A stretch of DNA of 64,000 nt from Mermis nigrescens (taxonomy: Eukaryota > Nematoda > Enoplea > Mermithida > Mermithidae), in NCBI GenBank assembly GCA_036768485.1, contig JAVLUZ010000823.1:95227-159226 (forward strand), in the 5' to 3' direction. This document shows, piece by piece, positions 9,545-21,146 of this stretch. The notes beneath the pieces are model-generated. The model was not told where the DNA came from. It made no database searches and worked only from the letters and a program-made list of their open reading frames with translations. Numbering within the stretch: position 1 is the first letter of the stretch; every line of letters begins with the position of its first letter. The position numbers and the translations under genes are program-made.

Positions 9545-10306
9545 TTTGACACGCGTCTATCTTATTCGCGAAATTGTAGTAAATCTATAACCTCCTGTTT
9601 TCGAATGATAAATTTTTCAAATTTTTTTAATCATATCTTTTCTAAATAGGCGAGCAAGCTGATCCCTCCCGCTTTGCGTAGTAGTAGGTCTTTTGTTACT
9701 TTACCTGCTGTCATGAAGATTGCAATAGCCTATCTGCACAGCTTTAAAAATAAATTATCTTTGAAATTACGATATTACACAGCTTCTAGTCAGTTTGAAG
9801 TATTTTTGTAGAAAATTCTAAATTTTGATCAATTTTCAGCCTCCATTGCGCCATCATTTTTCTGAGAAAAATCCTCAGTTTTCCGTCTACGTGCACAGCA
9901 ATGGGAAATCTGCATTAGAATGTAAAAATAAAAACAACAAAAAAATCATAAAAAATACAGATAAAAATTAAAAATTTGAAAATAAAAAAATGAACAATTA
10001 AAAAATGATACAAATGAACAAATGAAAAAATTTGAGTGTCAAAAAAGAGCACCTTTATGATGAAACTTAGCTGAGAACGTTTTTTTTTCGTAAAACGGAC
10101 TATTCTGGGCGGTCGCAGCCATTCTGAGGTGAGGTCAGTAAAGTTTATGTCAGTGGCTAAATTCTAAAGGCGGCTGGACGGGGTTCGACGGGGCCAAATT
10201 GCTGAAATAAGCATAAAAAATTCAATGCTGGGAGCCTATCGATGTTGGTGGGTTTTTCAAATTCTAGGGATGTCCAGCTAGACTCCCCATCCAATATAGT
10301 CGGTGG
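9545..10306. other. AT-rich interval without a recognised gene
   Basis: It contains an A-rich run (about 9925-10040) and a short segment (9700-9860) resembling 11800-11950 and 5255-5330, an older dispersed repeat. No coding signal seen. Confidence 0.4.
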
Positions 10307-10556
10307 CATACGAGGGTAGCAAGAAAATTCTGAGAGGGGGTGCAAGATTTTTCAAAGGTCGAAAAATGGCCTTAAAAATTGTGGTATGGCAAAAAACACC
10401 ATTTTTGGACGTTTCCCATCAAGCGCTATTCATTGGCTTCAAAAAATTGCGACAAAAACGAAGAAATTTAAAAAAAATTGAATTCTGGGAGGGTATTTAG
10501 ATTTGGTGGGGAGAATTCGGTCTCCGTGAGTGTGCATACCCCTGCGCACAAATGTG
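10307..10556 (+). mobile_element. A-family MITE (diverged ends)
   Basis: CATACGAGGGTAGCAAGAAAATTCTG, the ATGGCAAAAAACACC core, and GTGCATACCCCTGCGCACAAATGTG. Confidence 0.65.
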
Positions 10557-10963
10557 AGTGAGAGGTGCCAAGCAACGTATATTGCAGAGTGACAGAGAGA
10601 AAGCAGTAAAATTTGGAGGGAGTAAATAACAAAAAGATAATATTATAAGGCAATATCGAATAAGACATTAATGAATGAATTTTTAAACAATTTTGGCACA
10701 GAAATATCGGTCTTATTTGCTAATGAGGAGCGAAGCATGCTAGTTTCATCTTTATTTTTGTCTTTTATATACACGGTTGAATAAGTAGCCACTTTTTCAT
10801 GGCATAGCATTCAAAGGACAAAATGCAAATACGTGCAAACGATTTAAAACTGCTCTGCTTAGTCGTCCTTTCGCAGATTTTCATGGAGGGATGCCCAGAC
10901 ATTACACAAAGTTCCTTCATTCAGGATATTCGTGATTATTCGATTGTCAACAGAGTGGTGAAC

Positions 10964-11213
10964 ATCACTTCTGGGCGTGGAAGGGGGTTGTGGGGTATGC
11001 AGTATGCACACCCACCCCTTCAAGAAACCAAAATACCCACTCCCAGAATCCAATCTTTGAAATTTTTTTGTTTTGTTCGCAATTTTTTGATGCCAATGGA
11101 TAGTGCGCAAAGAGAAACGTCGAAAAATAGTGCTTTTTCGCCATACCACCATTTTTAAAGCTATTTATGACCTTTGAAACATAAGCCCAGAATTCTAGTG
11201 CCGCCCACCTATG
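10964..11213 (-). mobile_element. A-family MITE
   Basis: CATCACTTCTGGGCGTGG to GCCGCCCACCTATG in - orientation. The core GATGCCAATGGATAGTGCG is present. Confidence 0.7.
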
Positions 11214-11497
11214 ATGAGCATGGGCGCGCAGCATGGCGAGTGTTTTCGAAAAATAGTAGAGCCAAAAGCTGTTATAAATGTTTAAATAGCATTTAAAATA
11301 TATTAATCGGCAGTCGCAGGTGAGTTTAAAGCAACTTAGAGGAAATTTTTTATTTTTGTAGTCGCTTTCTAGCCTCTTTTCGCCTTTTTTTCTCAAAAAC
11401 ATTTCCACTTTTCCATTCTAAGGAGTCATTGTGTAATGATTAGATCTTTTTTCGTCTCTGCTAGTGAGATACATAGCGGCTGATCTGGGGTAGTAAG

Positions 11498-11766
11498 CAT
11501 AGGTGGGCGGCACCAGGGTTCTAGGGGGTGCAGATTTTTCAAAGGTTAAAAAACTGTCTTTAAAAACGGTGGTATAGCGAAGAAACATGATTTTCCAACG
11601 TTTCTCATCGAGCACTATCCATTGGCATCAACAAAATGCGAAAAAGACAGAAAATATTTCTAAAACTTCTATCCTGACGGGTAATGGTTTTTTGGTTTCT
11701 GGGTAGAATTCAAATCTCTGGGAAGTGCATACACACAAACCTTCCTTCCCCCAAGCCCACGTGTGG
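11498..11766 (+). mobile_element. A-family MITE
   Basis: CATAGGTGGGCGGCACCAGGG to CCCACGTGTG. Flanks GTAGTAAG and GTAGTCTA share the first five bases. Confidence 0.75.
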
Positions 11767-11976
11767 TAGTCTAAGTGAGTGAGCCTTTTCAGACCAAAAC
11801 GAAGTCAAAAACCGTTATAAATGCTAGCGTAAAAACGACCATATTCTGCAGCTTCTTGTCAGTTTCAATCACTTTGAAAAAAATTGTTAATTTTTGAGCA
11901 TATCGTCCTCTGGTTTGTCTCATATTTCCCATAAAACTTTTCTTTTTGTTGCAGCTAATGTCATTTCAGCTATGTC

Positions 11977-12236
11977 CATAGGTGGGCAGCACCAAAGTTC
12001 TGGGGGTGCACGATTTTCTCAAAAGTCAAAAAATTTCCTTAAAAAATAGTAATATGGCCAAAAAACACAATTTTATAACGTTTCTCATCAAGCACTATTT
12101 ATTGGCATCAAAAAAATTGCAAAAAAAAACAAAAAATTGAATTCTGGGGGAGGAAGGTATTTTGATTTCTGGGGATGTATTTTGGTTTCTCAGGGGAAGC
12201 GTACACCCTCTCAACCCGCCTCCACGCCCAGGTGGG
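11977..12236 (+). mobile_element. A-family MITE
   Basis: CATAGGTGGGCAGCACCAAAG to CACGCCCAGGTGGG. Ends about 90 bases before the orphan exon. Confidence 0.72.
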
Positions 12237-12325
12237 GTCGGTAGCCATTCTGGGCAATTAAACCCTTCCACAACCCCTAAAAATGTATGGTCACGTTTAA
12301 ATATATTTGCGCGTTTTAATATCAG

Positions 12326-12540
12326 CCAAAATAATCATCGGAACGGCGTCGCTGTTGCCGCTGCCGCTACGAGATCGAAATCTGTCGCCGAAATTCAGCG
12401 AAAATCAGGGCGCCGCCGCCGAATACGGAAAATTATTACCTCAAAGTAGCCGGTCACTCGATCCGACGAGTACGACACGAAATTCGACGAAGTACAGATT
12501 GTCGATCAATCTATCCGTGCTCAATATGCGCAATTTGTAA
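12326..12540 (+). CDS. Orphan coding-like terminal exon, unidentified
   Basis: After TTTTAATATCAG the sequence reads CC then 70 sense codons and TAA at 12538-12540. It is rich in TCG, CCG, ACG, GCG and CGA, like the receptor and PPP1R11 exons and unlike the surrounding repeats. The peptide is Ser/Thr/Asn/Arg-rich, with no transmembrane segment and no family I recognise. It could be the last exon, for example the cytoplasmic tail, of a gene starting upstream on the + strand, conceivably an alternative tail of the receptor. A second frame is open to 12447 only. I see no partner exon with the required phase. Confidence 0.4.
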
Positions 12541-12554
12541 GACTGATAATTATA

Positions 12555-12780
12555 GATAGTGGGCGGCACCAGAATTCTGGGGGTGCAAGATTTTTCCAAA
12601 GTCAAAAAATAGCCTTGAAAATGGTTGTATGGCGATAGAACAACACAATTTTCCAACGTTACTCATTCATTGACAACCAAAAGTTGCGAAAAAAACAAAA
12701 AAAATTTCAAAAATGGAATTCTGGGGGGTATTTCGGTTCCTGTGGGTTGCATACTCCCCAAACCCTCCACGCCAGGTATG
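12555..12780 (+). mobile_element. A-family MITE
   Basis: GATAGTGGGCGGCACCAGAATTCTGG to CACGCCAGGTATG, with the core ATGGCGATAGAACAACAC. It lies 14 bases after the orphan exon stop. Confidence 0.7.
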
Positions 12781-14086
12781 CCGGTAATAGTACGAGTGCG
12801 GTATGGGAACTTTGGGGATCAGCCAATAACTAAAATTTCTGAAAAGCAGCTTTTTAGCATTTAAGCCGTAGATACACGTCAGAAAGACCCTTTTTGTATT
12901 TTTCAAATAATGCTCATTCTCTCTAAAACCTGAAAAATCTGGAAAATTAAAAAAATGCAAAAAAATTGAATAAATTTTATTGAAAGATGAAAAACTTAAA
13001 TTTTTACGAACTTTACTATGCATTACTACGACATAAACTTGTACTAAACAAAAATTTCTTTACGTTGCAATGACTTAGAATTTTAGACAAACTGGAGCAG
13101 TAGAGCAGACACTTGACAATCAATAAATTTAGATATTTATTAATTGATAGATAATACTTTCAGGATTGATATTAGAATGAAAAAAGTGATTCGATTTATT
13201 TTTCCATATAACAAGATCGAATTATTACATAAGCTTCCTTACTGCATTTATGAAAGATGAAGCTCCTTAAATAAAACATTGTAACAGGAAAGACTTAGCT
13301 AATTGTTGTCGCCTTTACTGATCTAATTTATTTATAATTAATTAATTAGTTGCAACCATAAATGCACAACGAGACCGATTGCGGGGGGGGGGGGGGTTGG
13401 GGTAGCCGGTTTAGGGTGGGGGGCAGAAGTTGAGCTTTCTTGGGCCAAAATGACCTAAAAAACTGGCATCAATTGATAAAATAGCGTTAAAACTACGTTA
13501 TTACATAGTTTTTGAGATATAAATAGAAGAGATTTCAGGCCAGGCTTCAATATAAATCGATTTCGACGTGTGTGTAATCCAAGTAAAATTTAATTTGATT
13601 TCAGAACGGATTTCTCATTTTTTCACTTGCATTGAGCTCAAATAGCACGAAGTGGATTTTTACCATAAAAAATCAGCTGCAATTTGTCCAACTACTACAT
13701 GCTATCTTTCTATATATTCACATAATTAGATTGATTAGTTATAATTTTCTGCTAAATTTTCGAATCTGGCTTAAGCCGCGTTACATTTGCTTTAAAAAAA
13801 TTAAATCGAAGAGTAGAACTAATTTATTTTGATTAGTCGTTTGAAAAGTGCGAGCAGTCAACGTGGCGATCGAGCAAACGGGAATCAACATAATTAGTTC
13901 GACTAATTAATTAATCAAATTAATTAGTCTAAAGATTATTGATATCAATTGACGTAGGACAATTAGTTTTTTATAAATTATTCCGAAAAATCTGAAAAAA
14001 GTGCGAATTTAAGACGTAAACATATTGATGAAATAATGCGAAAATGAGCTGATTCCCAGCAAATTACTGTAGATCAGACGTAGGCA
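12781..14086. other. AT-rich interval, poly-G tract and older repeat
   Basis: It holds a run of about 14 G at 13383-13396. It is followed by text (GAGCTTTCTTGGGCC...AAAACTACGTTATTAC) that matches 4976-5080, an older dispersed repeat. Otherwise no gene or element is recognised. Confidence 0.45.
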
Positions 14087-14586
14087 AGGGGAGTGTTGGG
14101 GTACGCGAGCACAAGGCCCATTATTCCTCCAAAACTGGATTACTTCCAGAATTCAATTTTTAATTTTTTTCGCAATTTTTGGATGCCAATGGATAGCACC
14201 ATACGTAGGCAGCAAGAAAAATCTGGGAGAGAAGGGTGCAAGATTTTTTAAAGGTCAAAAAATGGCCTTGAAAAATGGTGGTATGGCGATAAAAACACTA
14301 TTTTTCGACGTTTCTCATCAAGCGCTATCCACTGGCATCAAAAAATTGCAAAAAAAGGAAAAAAATTTTCAAAAATTGAATTCTGGTGGGTATTTTGATT
14401 TCTAAGGGGGGGGTATTTTGTTTTCTGGGGGTGCATACCCCCTAAGCCCCCACACCCAGGTGTGGATAGCACTCGATGAGAAACATTGAAATATTGCGTT
14501 TTTCGCCATACCACCATTTTAAGACCATTTTTAACCTCTAAAAATCTTGCATCCTCCTTTAGAATTCTGGTGCTGCCTATCTATAC
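14087..14586 (-). mobile_element. A-family MITE split by a second A-family MITE
   Basis: The left half 14087-14199 ends ...GATGCCAATGGATAGCAC. The right half resumes GATAGCACTCGATGAGAAAC at 14465 and ends GCTGCCTATCTAT. The interruption is exactly the + strand element 14200-14464. Confidence 0.85.
14200..14464 (+). mobile_element. A-family MITE nested in an A-family MITE, exact 8-bp duplication
   Basis: CATACGTAGGCAGCAAG to CACACCCAGGTGTG, 265 bp. GATAGCAC is present at 14192-14199 and 14465-14472. Since the host sequence is another A copy, this fixes the element ends and the 8-bp duplication without ambiguity. Confidence 0.9.
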
Positions 14587-17096
14587 TGTAGAACCCCAGA
14601 ATTCTATTTTAGTAGTATGTTTGGCTGCTTTTGGCAATTGTGGGCGATTTCACCGCCCTCAGAATTTTCCAGCTTCCCTAATGTATGAGGGTCCCTTCAC
14701 TTCTCACTCAATGTGCATATATGGTACGCTGGTAATCTTTTTGACAATATTTTCGGTCAGAAATATTATTGCACCCTGTTTAATTTTTACATGCTTTAGA
14801 AAAAGACATTTTAACTAATTTATTTCATACGGCTGGTCACAAAATCATGTGCTCATATTAGCCAAGGTCGTGATTGATATAGCCTTTTTGGTTTCCCCCT
14901 GTTGCTATATACAGACCCGTATCCAGAATACGGTCAAGGAAGGGGCGGACCCAACATAATTAGTGTATTTATGGAAATTCGTCGAAACAACTCGCGAAAC
15001 CGCATTTTTCGACGTTTTTCGACAATTTCTATCTAATAATGTAATAAGATTCAAACTTTCTTCTGAAAAAATTTTGTTTTACCCGAAGGATTTGAAAAAA
15101 ATGTCATTTTTTGGTCGTGCTTGAATCAAAATGATGGAAAATACCTCATATCCGGTGCGAAGCGCCGAAAATTTGAAGATTTTACAACAAAGACAGCTGA
15201 TTTTTCCATCCTTCCGCGCATTATCTTACCTTTCAAAAATTTTTCGCTTTAGCCTCGCCCCCTCCTCTCCCAAACGCCCTGGTTTCGTACTTAAAAATTT
15301 TCTGGCAAATTTTTTTGTCATTTTTATTCTTTCCTGGCAATTTTTTTCAGGATGCTTAGGATATGCCAACTTTTACGTCAATTTTTTTTAAGATCCGTAG
15401 CATCAAGTTCGATTTTTGGCTGAAAAATTGACACTTTCCAAAGTTTTATTGTGCACGAGACGCGACGCGAGTACAGCGCTCGTTCAGTCCGATTTACGCA
15501 AGATGGCCAGATCGGTGAAATGAATCGATCGATATTGATCTCACTTATTTGTATATTTTGTATCATAGAAATAAGATTGATTTTCTTGGATTCCGTCAAA
15601 CAGTCGAGGGCTATTGAATTAATTTTTATAAACAAAATCGGAAATTCGATTTGTGTATAATTAACCGTAGATCACTAAAATTATTCATGGACGATTAAAT
15701 ATCCGTCAAGCCGTCCATTTCCGTGAAAAGCTTAAAAAATGATTTGTTTTAAAAGGTAATGAATCGATAACTAATTTAGCGAATAGAGATAGTAAATAAT
15801 AGTCAGTAAATAAAAAACTTTCTAAACAAGCCGCAGCGTATATAATTGTAAATAAAAAGAAATAAGGTATTTCTAAATTTATTTAAGCTATTATCCTAAA
15901 TAAACAATGTGAGTACGCTTCACGCAGAAACCAAGTTTTTATTTTTATACAGTTAAGTCAGTAAAGAATTGGAAAAGAGTCAGTAAAGAATTTTTTGCTT
16001 AAGTTACGAAACGAATCACCGGATTTTCTAAGACTAACAGAAAAGACTTAAATCCTAAAATTCTAAAAGTTTGCTGACAAGATCCGAATGCCAAATAAAG
16101 ACACGCCAAACTACTCATCTTGACATCACATCAAATTTCTTACCGGTGCGCGAAACTCAAAAGTAGGGGGATAAGATTTTAGAAGTGTGTCGTGGGCCTA
16201 GAAATTTTTGTGTGAAAGGGGTGGGGCGTACGTAGGCAGCAACTAAATTCTCGGGGGTCCGTTATGGCAAAATTGCCAAAAAACAGGAGTTTTAAGCAAC
16301 GCCTCATAGCCCGATGTGTAATGTTTGAGACGTACTTTATTTTTAGTGACTGCGCGTCTTTATTTGAAAACGAGGAATTTGGTAAATCAAAAAACGGTAT
16401 TGAAAGCGTGTTTTTTCGTGCAACAGCAAGGTGTAAACTTTAAAAATCTAAAAGTGACTCTGCTCCTTATTGATTTTAAAGAATGTGAGTATAAGTTAGT
16501 TTGTAACCTTTTAGTTGAAGTACGATTGTATGTGAAAAACTTCTGTTCTGCATCTTACTGAAGATATAGGCCAATCATAAACTGGAAAAGAACGTGTTTT
16601 TCCCACACACCTCTAATTCCGAACTTTACACCTCCAGAAGTAAGTCAATATTGTTTTTAAACACAGTTTGCTGCGACTTGTAGCAACGTTCTTTATTTTT
16701 ATTTTATTCCTGAGGACTTAGCGGAGAAATCGGACGCAAAATCTGTTTTCACGCCAACAACTAGATTGCAAACTTAAATTTCTGATACTAACTCTGTGAT
16801 TCAGTGTTAAAAAGTCTGCTGTAAACAGGAAGTAGCCATTAGGTCCTGACTTTTTTTATTAGAAAAAATTTTTCGTGAGTTGTTGGTTGACAGAAGAAGA
16901 AATACTGCGACCGAAATCTGTCCTTACACTCGCACATTCTTTTTACACTCCTCCTCGGCAAATAATGCGAAATTTAAGAAACAAAAGAAATACTGTTTGT
17001 TAGAATATTTTATCCTTTCACGTTATAAAATAAACTTAAAATAATAAAATTAATACTTATGATAGGAGTGATTGATTACCTACCTAGGCTTATCTG
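14587..17096. other. AT-rich interval; possible promoter-like spot, no gene called
   Basis: A CG-rich patch (15455-15530) contains TCAGT at 15484-15488 (see findings). A short A-like start, CGTACGTAGGCAGCAAC, is at 16228. The frame 16325-16561 is open but has no recognisable domain. I call no gene. Confidence 0.4.
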
Positions 17097-17245
17097 TAGT
17101 CTTTTTCACATAAACTTCGTGCATAAATTTTAAGAATTTCTATCGACCTGTAAGCTGAGAGTTGTGATCATTATACGTGTATCAGATCAATGCATATAAT
17201 CACAATCAGTCAGCTTTTTGTCGGAGGAGTGTGAAACAGACTATA
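17097..17245 (+). mobile_element. L-family foldback MITE
   Basis: TAGTCTTTTTCACATAA at the left and GTGTGAAACAGACTA at the right are inverted repeats. The interior ATCATTATACGTGTATCAGATCAATGCATATAATCACAATC can fold back. A TA flank suggests Tc1/mariner-type insertion. Confidence 0.6.
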
Positions 17246-17310
17246 AGCGCTGGTCAACCTGCTGTGCCTTAGCCAATGACCCGGTCTGAGCTACATATGT
17301 ATCTGACCCG

Positions 17311-17487
17311 CAGGCACATAGCTGGCCGTTCTATTTTTGGGAGGGGATAAACACCAATTCTGGGGGTGTGGGGTTCAAAAAGGCCAAAAAATAGCACAAA
17401 ATAACGCTTAAAAGTTCTTTTTTCAGTTTTTTTCTAAATTTGGGGGGATGCCCGGAACCTCCCTATTCCCCCGGAGCTACGTGCCTG
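17311..17487 (+). mobile_element. E-family hAT-like MITE, perfect 8-bp duplication
   Basis: CAGGCACATAGCTGGCC to GGAGCTACGTGCCTG, 177 bp, with CTGACCCG on both sides (17303-17310, 17488-17495). Confidence 0.87.
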
Positions 17488-18442
17488 CTGACCCGAACCT
17501 GTCTATCGGTAGAGTCAGGCAGCTACACCTAGATTCTTAAGTCTTCTTAAATGCGCTAGATCTAATTAAGATCTCCGGCCAAATTCTACTCCCCAAGAAA
17601 TTACTGAGATTCTTCAAGTTAAATGATTATTAGCTAATTCTCGGCGAGTGGATTGACCATGAGATGTTTTGGTTTCTAAAAGCACAAGAGACAAGAACCC
17701 AACACAACATTGAGTTCTCATCAGAGAGTCGTTTTCTATCATATTTGACTTATTTTGGAATAATTTTTAATCAATAAATTTAATAAGTTTTCTTCGAAAT
17801 AATAAATAGCAAATGGGAATCATAAACTAACCTACTGTCTATCTCACGGAACCTTGTGCAACAAAATCAATTTTCAGCATTCAAGCGAGTAGCTGCAAAG
17901 TGGTTCCTAGGCAACCACCTACAGTAAGATAATTTTTGGCGTAGTAAAACTTCAAATGAGTGCGCAATACCATAATTAGTGCTTCAGTTTAATCAGCTTT
18001 TGTAGTCAATTTATTCTAAGTCGAAAATTGTAATCCATGCGCGATAGTTTCGTTAAACAGACTTTGTATGTATAGTATAGGGGGAATACTTCCCCGCTCC
18101 CCCCGAAACAAAATCCTGGATATGGGCCTGTACACAGGTATACGAAGGATCAAGAAAAAGTTTATGTATCAAAGGACCCACAAAACAGCGATTAATGAAC
18201 ATCCTGCCTAAAGCAACACACTCCGTATGGAGAAAACCCAATTTTGTCGAAAAATGTGGAAGAGTTTGACCATCCAGCATTCCTACTTAATTGTTAAATT
18301 ACGTTAGCCTGATGTTTGCTGCATGTTTTTGACGCCTTACTTTTCAGAAAATTCGAAAATCAGCCAGGAGCAAAACTTTGCACGTAATGCCAAACTTGGG
18401 ATTACGTAAAATTTGGCAAATTTCCTACCATCGTCCTGGCAG
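17488..18442. other. AT-rich interval without a recognised gene
   Basis: No domain, RNA gene or repeat structure is recognised beyond short low-complexity runs. Confidence 0.4.
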
Positions 18443-18605
18443 CACACGGGCGCGGGAGTCTGGACGCCCAGATTCCGGTGGACCCTCCTGGGATCAGGAT
18501 GACTCTCGGGAAATTAGAAAGACCACCAGAATCGGATTTTCGGTGCTATTTTGGTGATTTTTCCCATGGCCCCCCAGAATTTAGACGCTGCTTATCAGTG
18601 CCTAT
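18443..18605 (+). mobile_element. B-family MITE
   Basis: CACACGGGCGCGGGAG, then GACCACCAGAATCGGATTTTCGG and CCCCCAGAATTTAGACGCTGC. Same order as the copies at 747, 23654 and 27766. No clear target duplication. Confidence 0.6.
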
Positions 18606-18980
18606 AGCCGATCAGAAATCAGTATCTCACAATCCTTCTTTTAATTCAATGATAGGGCTTTAGTGAGGGCGTGATGGGACGCAGATCAGCTCGTTGTTCA
18701 GCCATCATCTCGAGCCGAGCGAACAGAATAGCGCAGACCGAGCCGACCACACTAGGCGATTAGCGAATCCGTGTGCGGAATAGGACGAGTTGCAGTAATA
18801 AGCGTATTCCAATTTAATTTAAAAGTTGGGGAAAAAGGGTTCAATGAAATGGAACGGACTTTAAATACAAACTAATGACACTAAGGCCCGAATGACAGAA
18901 CGTGGGTTAGTTTTACCTAAGGATAACGGAAATTCTCGGGTTAGCTAAGCCACGGTTACATTTAAAATTAGGTTTAATTT

Positions 18981-19490
18981 AACCCGTCATATTGCGCAAA
19001 ACGTGAACTAGAGCGATTTTAGAAGTGACTAGAAAAACCGCCAAAAACGTGCTAAAATCGCCTTTCAACGCAATTATCTCAAAAATTTCAGCTGTTTGCA
19101 CTTTGGGTAATTGCAGATTTTGTTTATAGCTGTTTAGGGATTTCTAATCTGGTTTGGCTACACCAAAATGAATAAACATAACTTTGCTGTCTTATTGACG
19201 AAATATTTTGTATTAACCATAAAAGACCGAAAAGGCCCAGAGCTGTTATAAATAAAATATTATCGATTTAGGTAATGTGGGTGCTTACTTGCGCCACACA
19301 CTACATGCATTGATGCATGCGGTGCGTGCACATGCAAACAGCGCTTTGTGCGCATAGGTAACTCACTCGTTTAAGTGAGGACGCACAATGCTGTGTAATA
19401 TAGTGGGCGGGGCTAACAAAAAAGCGGTTGCATCAAAGAAGAATTTTTGTGGGTTCGGTTTGTTGACGTTTTGCGCAATATGTATGACAG
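18981..19490. mobile_element. M-type inverted-repeat element
   Basis: ATATTGCGCAAAACGT (18989-19004) and its exact reverse complement ACGTTTTGCGCAATAT (19466-19481) bracket about 460 bp. Similar text ATGACAGAACGTGGGTTAG (18892) and ATGACAGAAGGTGGGTTGA (19484) lies beside each arm as a direct repeat. No coding capacity. Confidence 0.5.
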
Positions 19491-19990
19491 AAGGTGGGTT
19501 GACCTCGGGTAAGCTAACCGAGGAAAGCAGAATAACTCGACTTTTTATTACTTTAACCCGGGATTGACGCGTATTCTGCAGTGCCGAACATGTATTAAAG
19601 GCAGTAAATGTGGATTTAAGCTGCTAAAATGAAACAAGTAGGTACTGCTATGCAAACCGTTCGATGGCCAAAAAACAGTCAAAGTAATAAAAATAGTTAG
19701 TAAAGATGTAAAATGAAGAAAATAAGTTTAAACAAAATATTAGAAGTCCTAATCTGAATCAGCATCTAATCGATGTGCCTTCTGTAAAATATGCTCGAAA
19801 CAATTCGAGCTTTGAAAAATTGTTTCGACCGATAGCGTATTTGCTCTGAGTTTGAAACAGCTCTAATTAATTTTTGAACTCAGCAGAATCCAAATATGTA
19901 TGGCCAGTAATGTAATAAGATAGACAACTCCGAGATTTAACCCTGCTAGAAGCAGGGTTAGAAATCTCGGGTGTTTTTATCGACCATTTT

Positions 19991-20337
19991 TATAGTCTGT
20001 TTCATTTAATCGAGAGCTTTTAGTAAATTTTTTCAAGGGCTACAGTAAGCGAAACAGACAATTTACTGTAAATCAGCAGATCAACTCAATAAGGGCAAGT
20101 GGCTGGAATCCTTCATTTTTAATGCTCTTTTCACTCCATATAAATTTGATTCAGTACTGGGACATACTACAGTAAGTACGCTGAATAAAAAGCTATGGTT
20201 TGTGATCGAATCGGGTTTGCTTCGAAACAAGCGGACGTTTTACCACTGCGCTATGCAAAACTTCCGAGTTTTCTTAACATACTGCAGCCCTGGAAACATT
20301 TACTGAAAAAGCTCTCAGATAAATGAAACAGACTATA
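19991..20337. mobile_element. L-family foldback element with a tRNA-like core
   Basis: TATAGTCTGTTTCATTTAAT...GGGCTACAGTA at the left pairs with TACTGCAGCCC...ATGAAACAGACTATA at the right, about 57-bp arms with mismatches. It contains the tRNA-like segment below. Confidence 0.65.
20192..20260 (-). tRNA. tRNA-like sequence (probable pseudogene or SINE head)
   Basis: On the - strand it reads TAGCGCAGTGGTA, an A-box match. About 35 bases later comes ACCCGATTCGATC, a weak B-box. Acceptor and anticodon stems do not pair well by eye, so this is unlikely to be a working tRNA gene. Confidence 0.35.
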
Positions 20338-21145
20338 AACCACCGTTGGTTTAAGCACGCTTTCTGTCATACCGACATTTGACCCTATAACATCTTTGCA
20401 AGGCGTTGAACCGAATAATCGGCGTTTGCAAAAATACAAATCATGATTGGCCGGTGACGAAACGCTGACGAACCACGAAAGCAACCGATGTAGCAGAAAG
20501 GGTGTAGCTCCACTGCTACGTTCTCTACAATTCTATACCATTAAATCGTATCAAACATTCACACTGTCTTTACACGCTGCAGAAAAGAACACAAAAAATC
20601 GCCATACATCACAACCTCAACGTTACGTCCAAGCTTTACACACTCATTACAAGCTAAGGTTTAAGCAGACGTTTTCTTGGGGGAGGGGGGAGGGTTTTTT
20701 TGACTCCCGAGAATGGCAACGGACCCCCTGCAAAACGACTGCGAACCTCCCCAGAATTATCATTTTTTCTCGGAAAAGTTGATAATAGTATGCCGTTTAT
20801 GCGTTTTCAACTTATTTTGGCTCAAAATTTTCGGCGCTATACAAAAATTTTTTGACTATACATATTTGATTTACTTGACTCAATTTTTTCGAATGTGTTG
20901 TACATACGTTTTAATGTTCTAGGAAGAACGAGTATTGTCTGAAACGTCAAAACCCAGTGTTTTCCATCGTTTTTTGGCCAAAAGAGGCACTTTAAAGAAT
21001 TTTGGACCTGACATCCCAGAACTCCCATGCTGTACATGATTGGTTTTGAGTGAAAAAACAAAAAATACTGGCATCTAATTTATTTGTCATTTTAAAAGAA
21101 GCGAAGCATTGCCCGAATGTGTTCCTTTGTAGCTGTAGAAGGGTA
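20338..21145. other. Interval with an old G-like repeat
   Basis: About 20740-21035 resembles family G (TTTTGGCCAAAAGAGGCACTTTAAAG, CCCAGAACTCCCATGCTGTACATG). The open frame 20447-20782 has no recognisable domain. Confidence 0.4.
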
Positions 21146-21146
21146 C

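Noticed and set aside
13383..13396. Poly-G run as a functional element
   Set aside because: Looks like homopolymer expansion at an old repeat, and its length is unreliable.
20447..20782. 111-codon + strand frame
   Set aside because: No conserved motif, crosses a repeat fragment, and codon content is like the AT-rich background.
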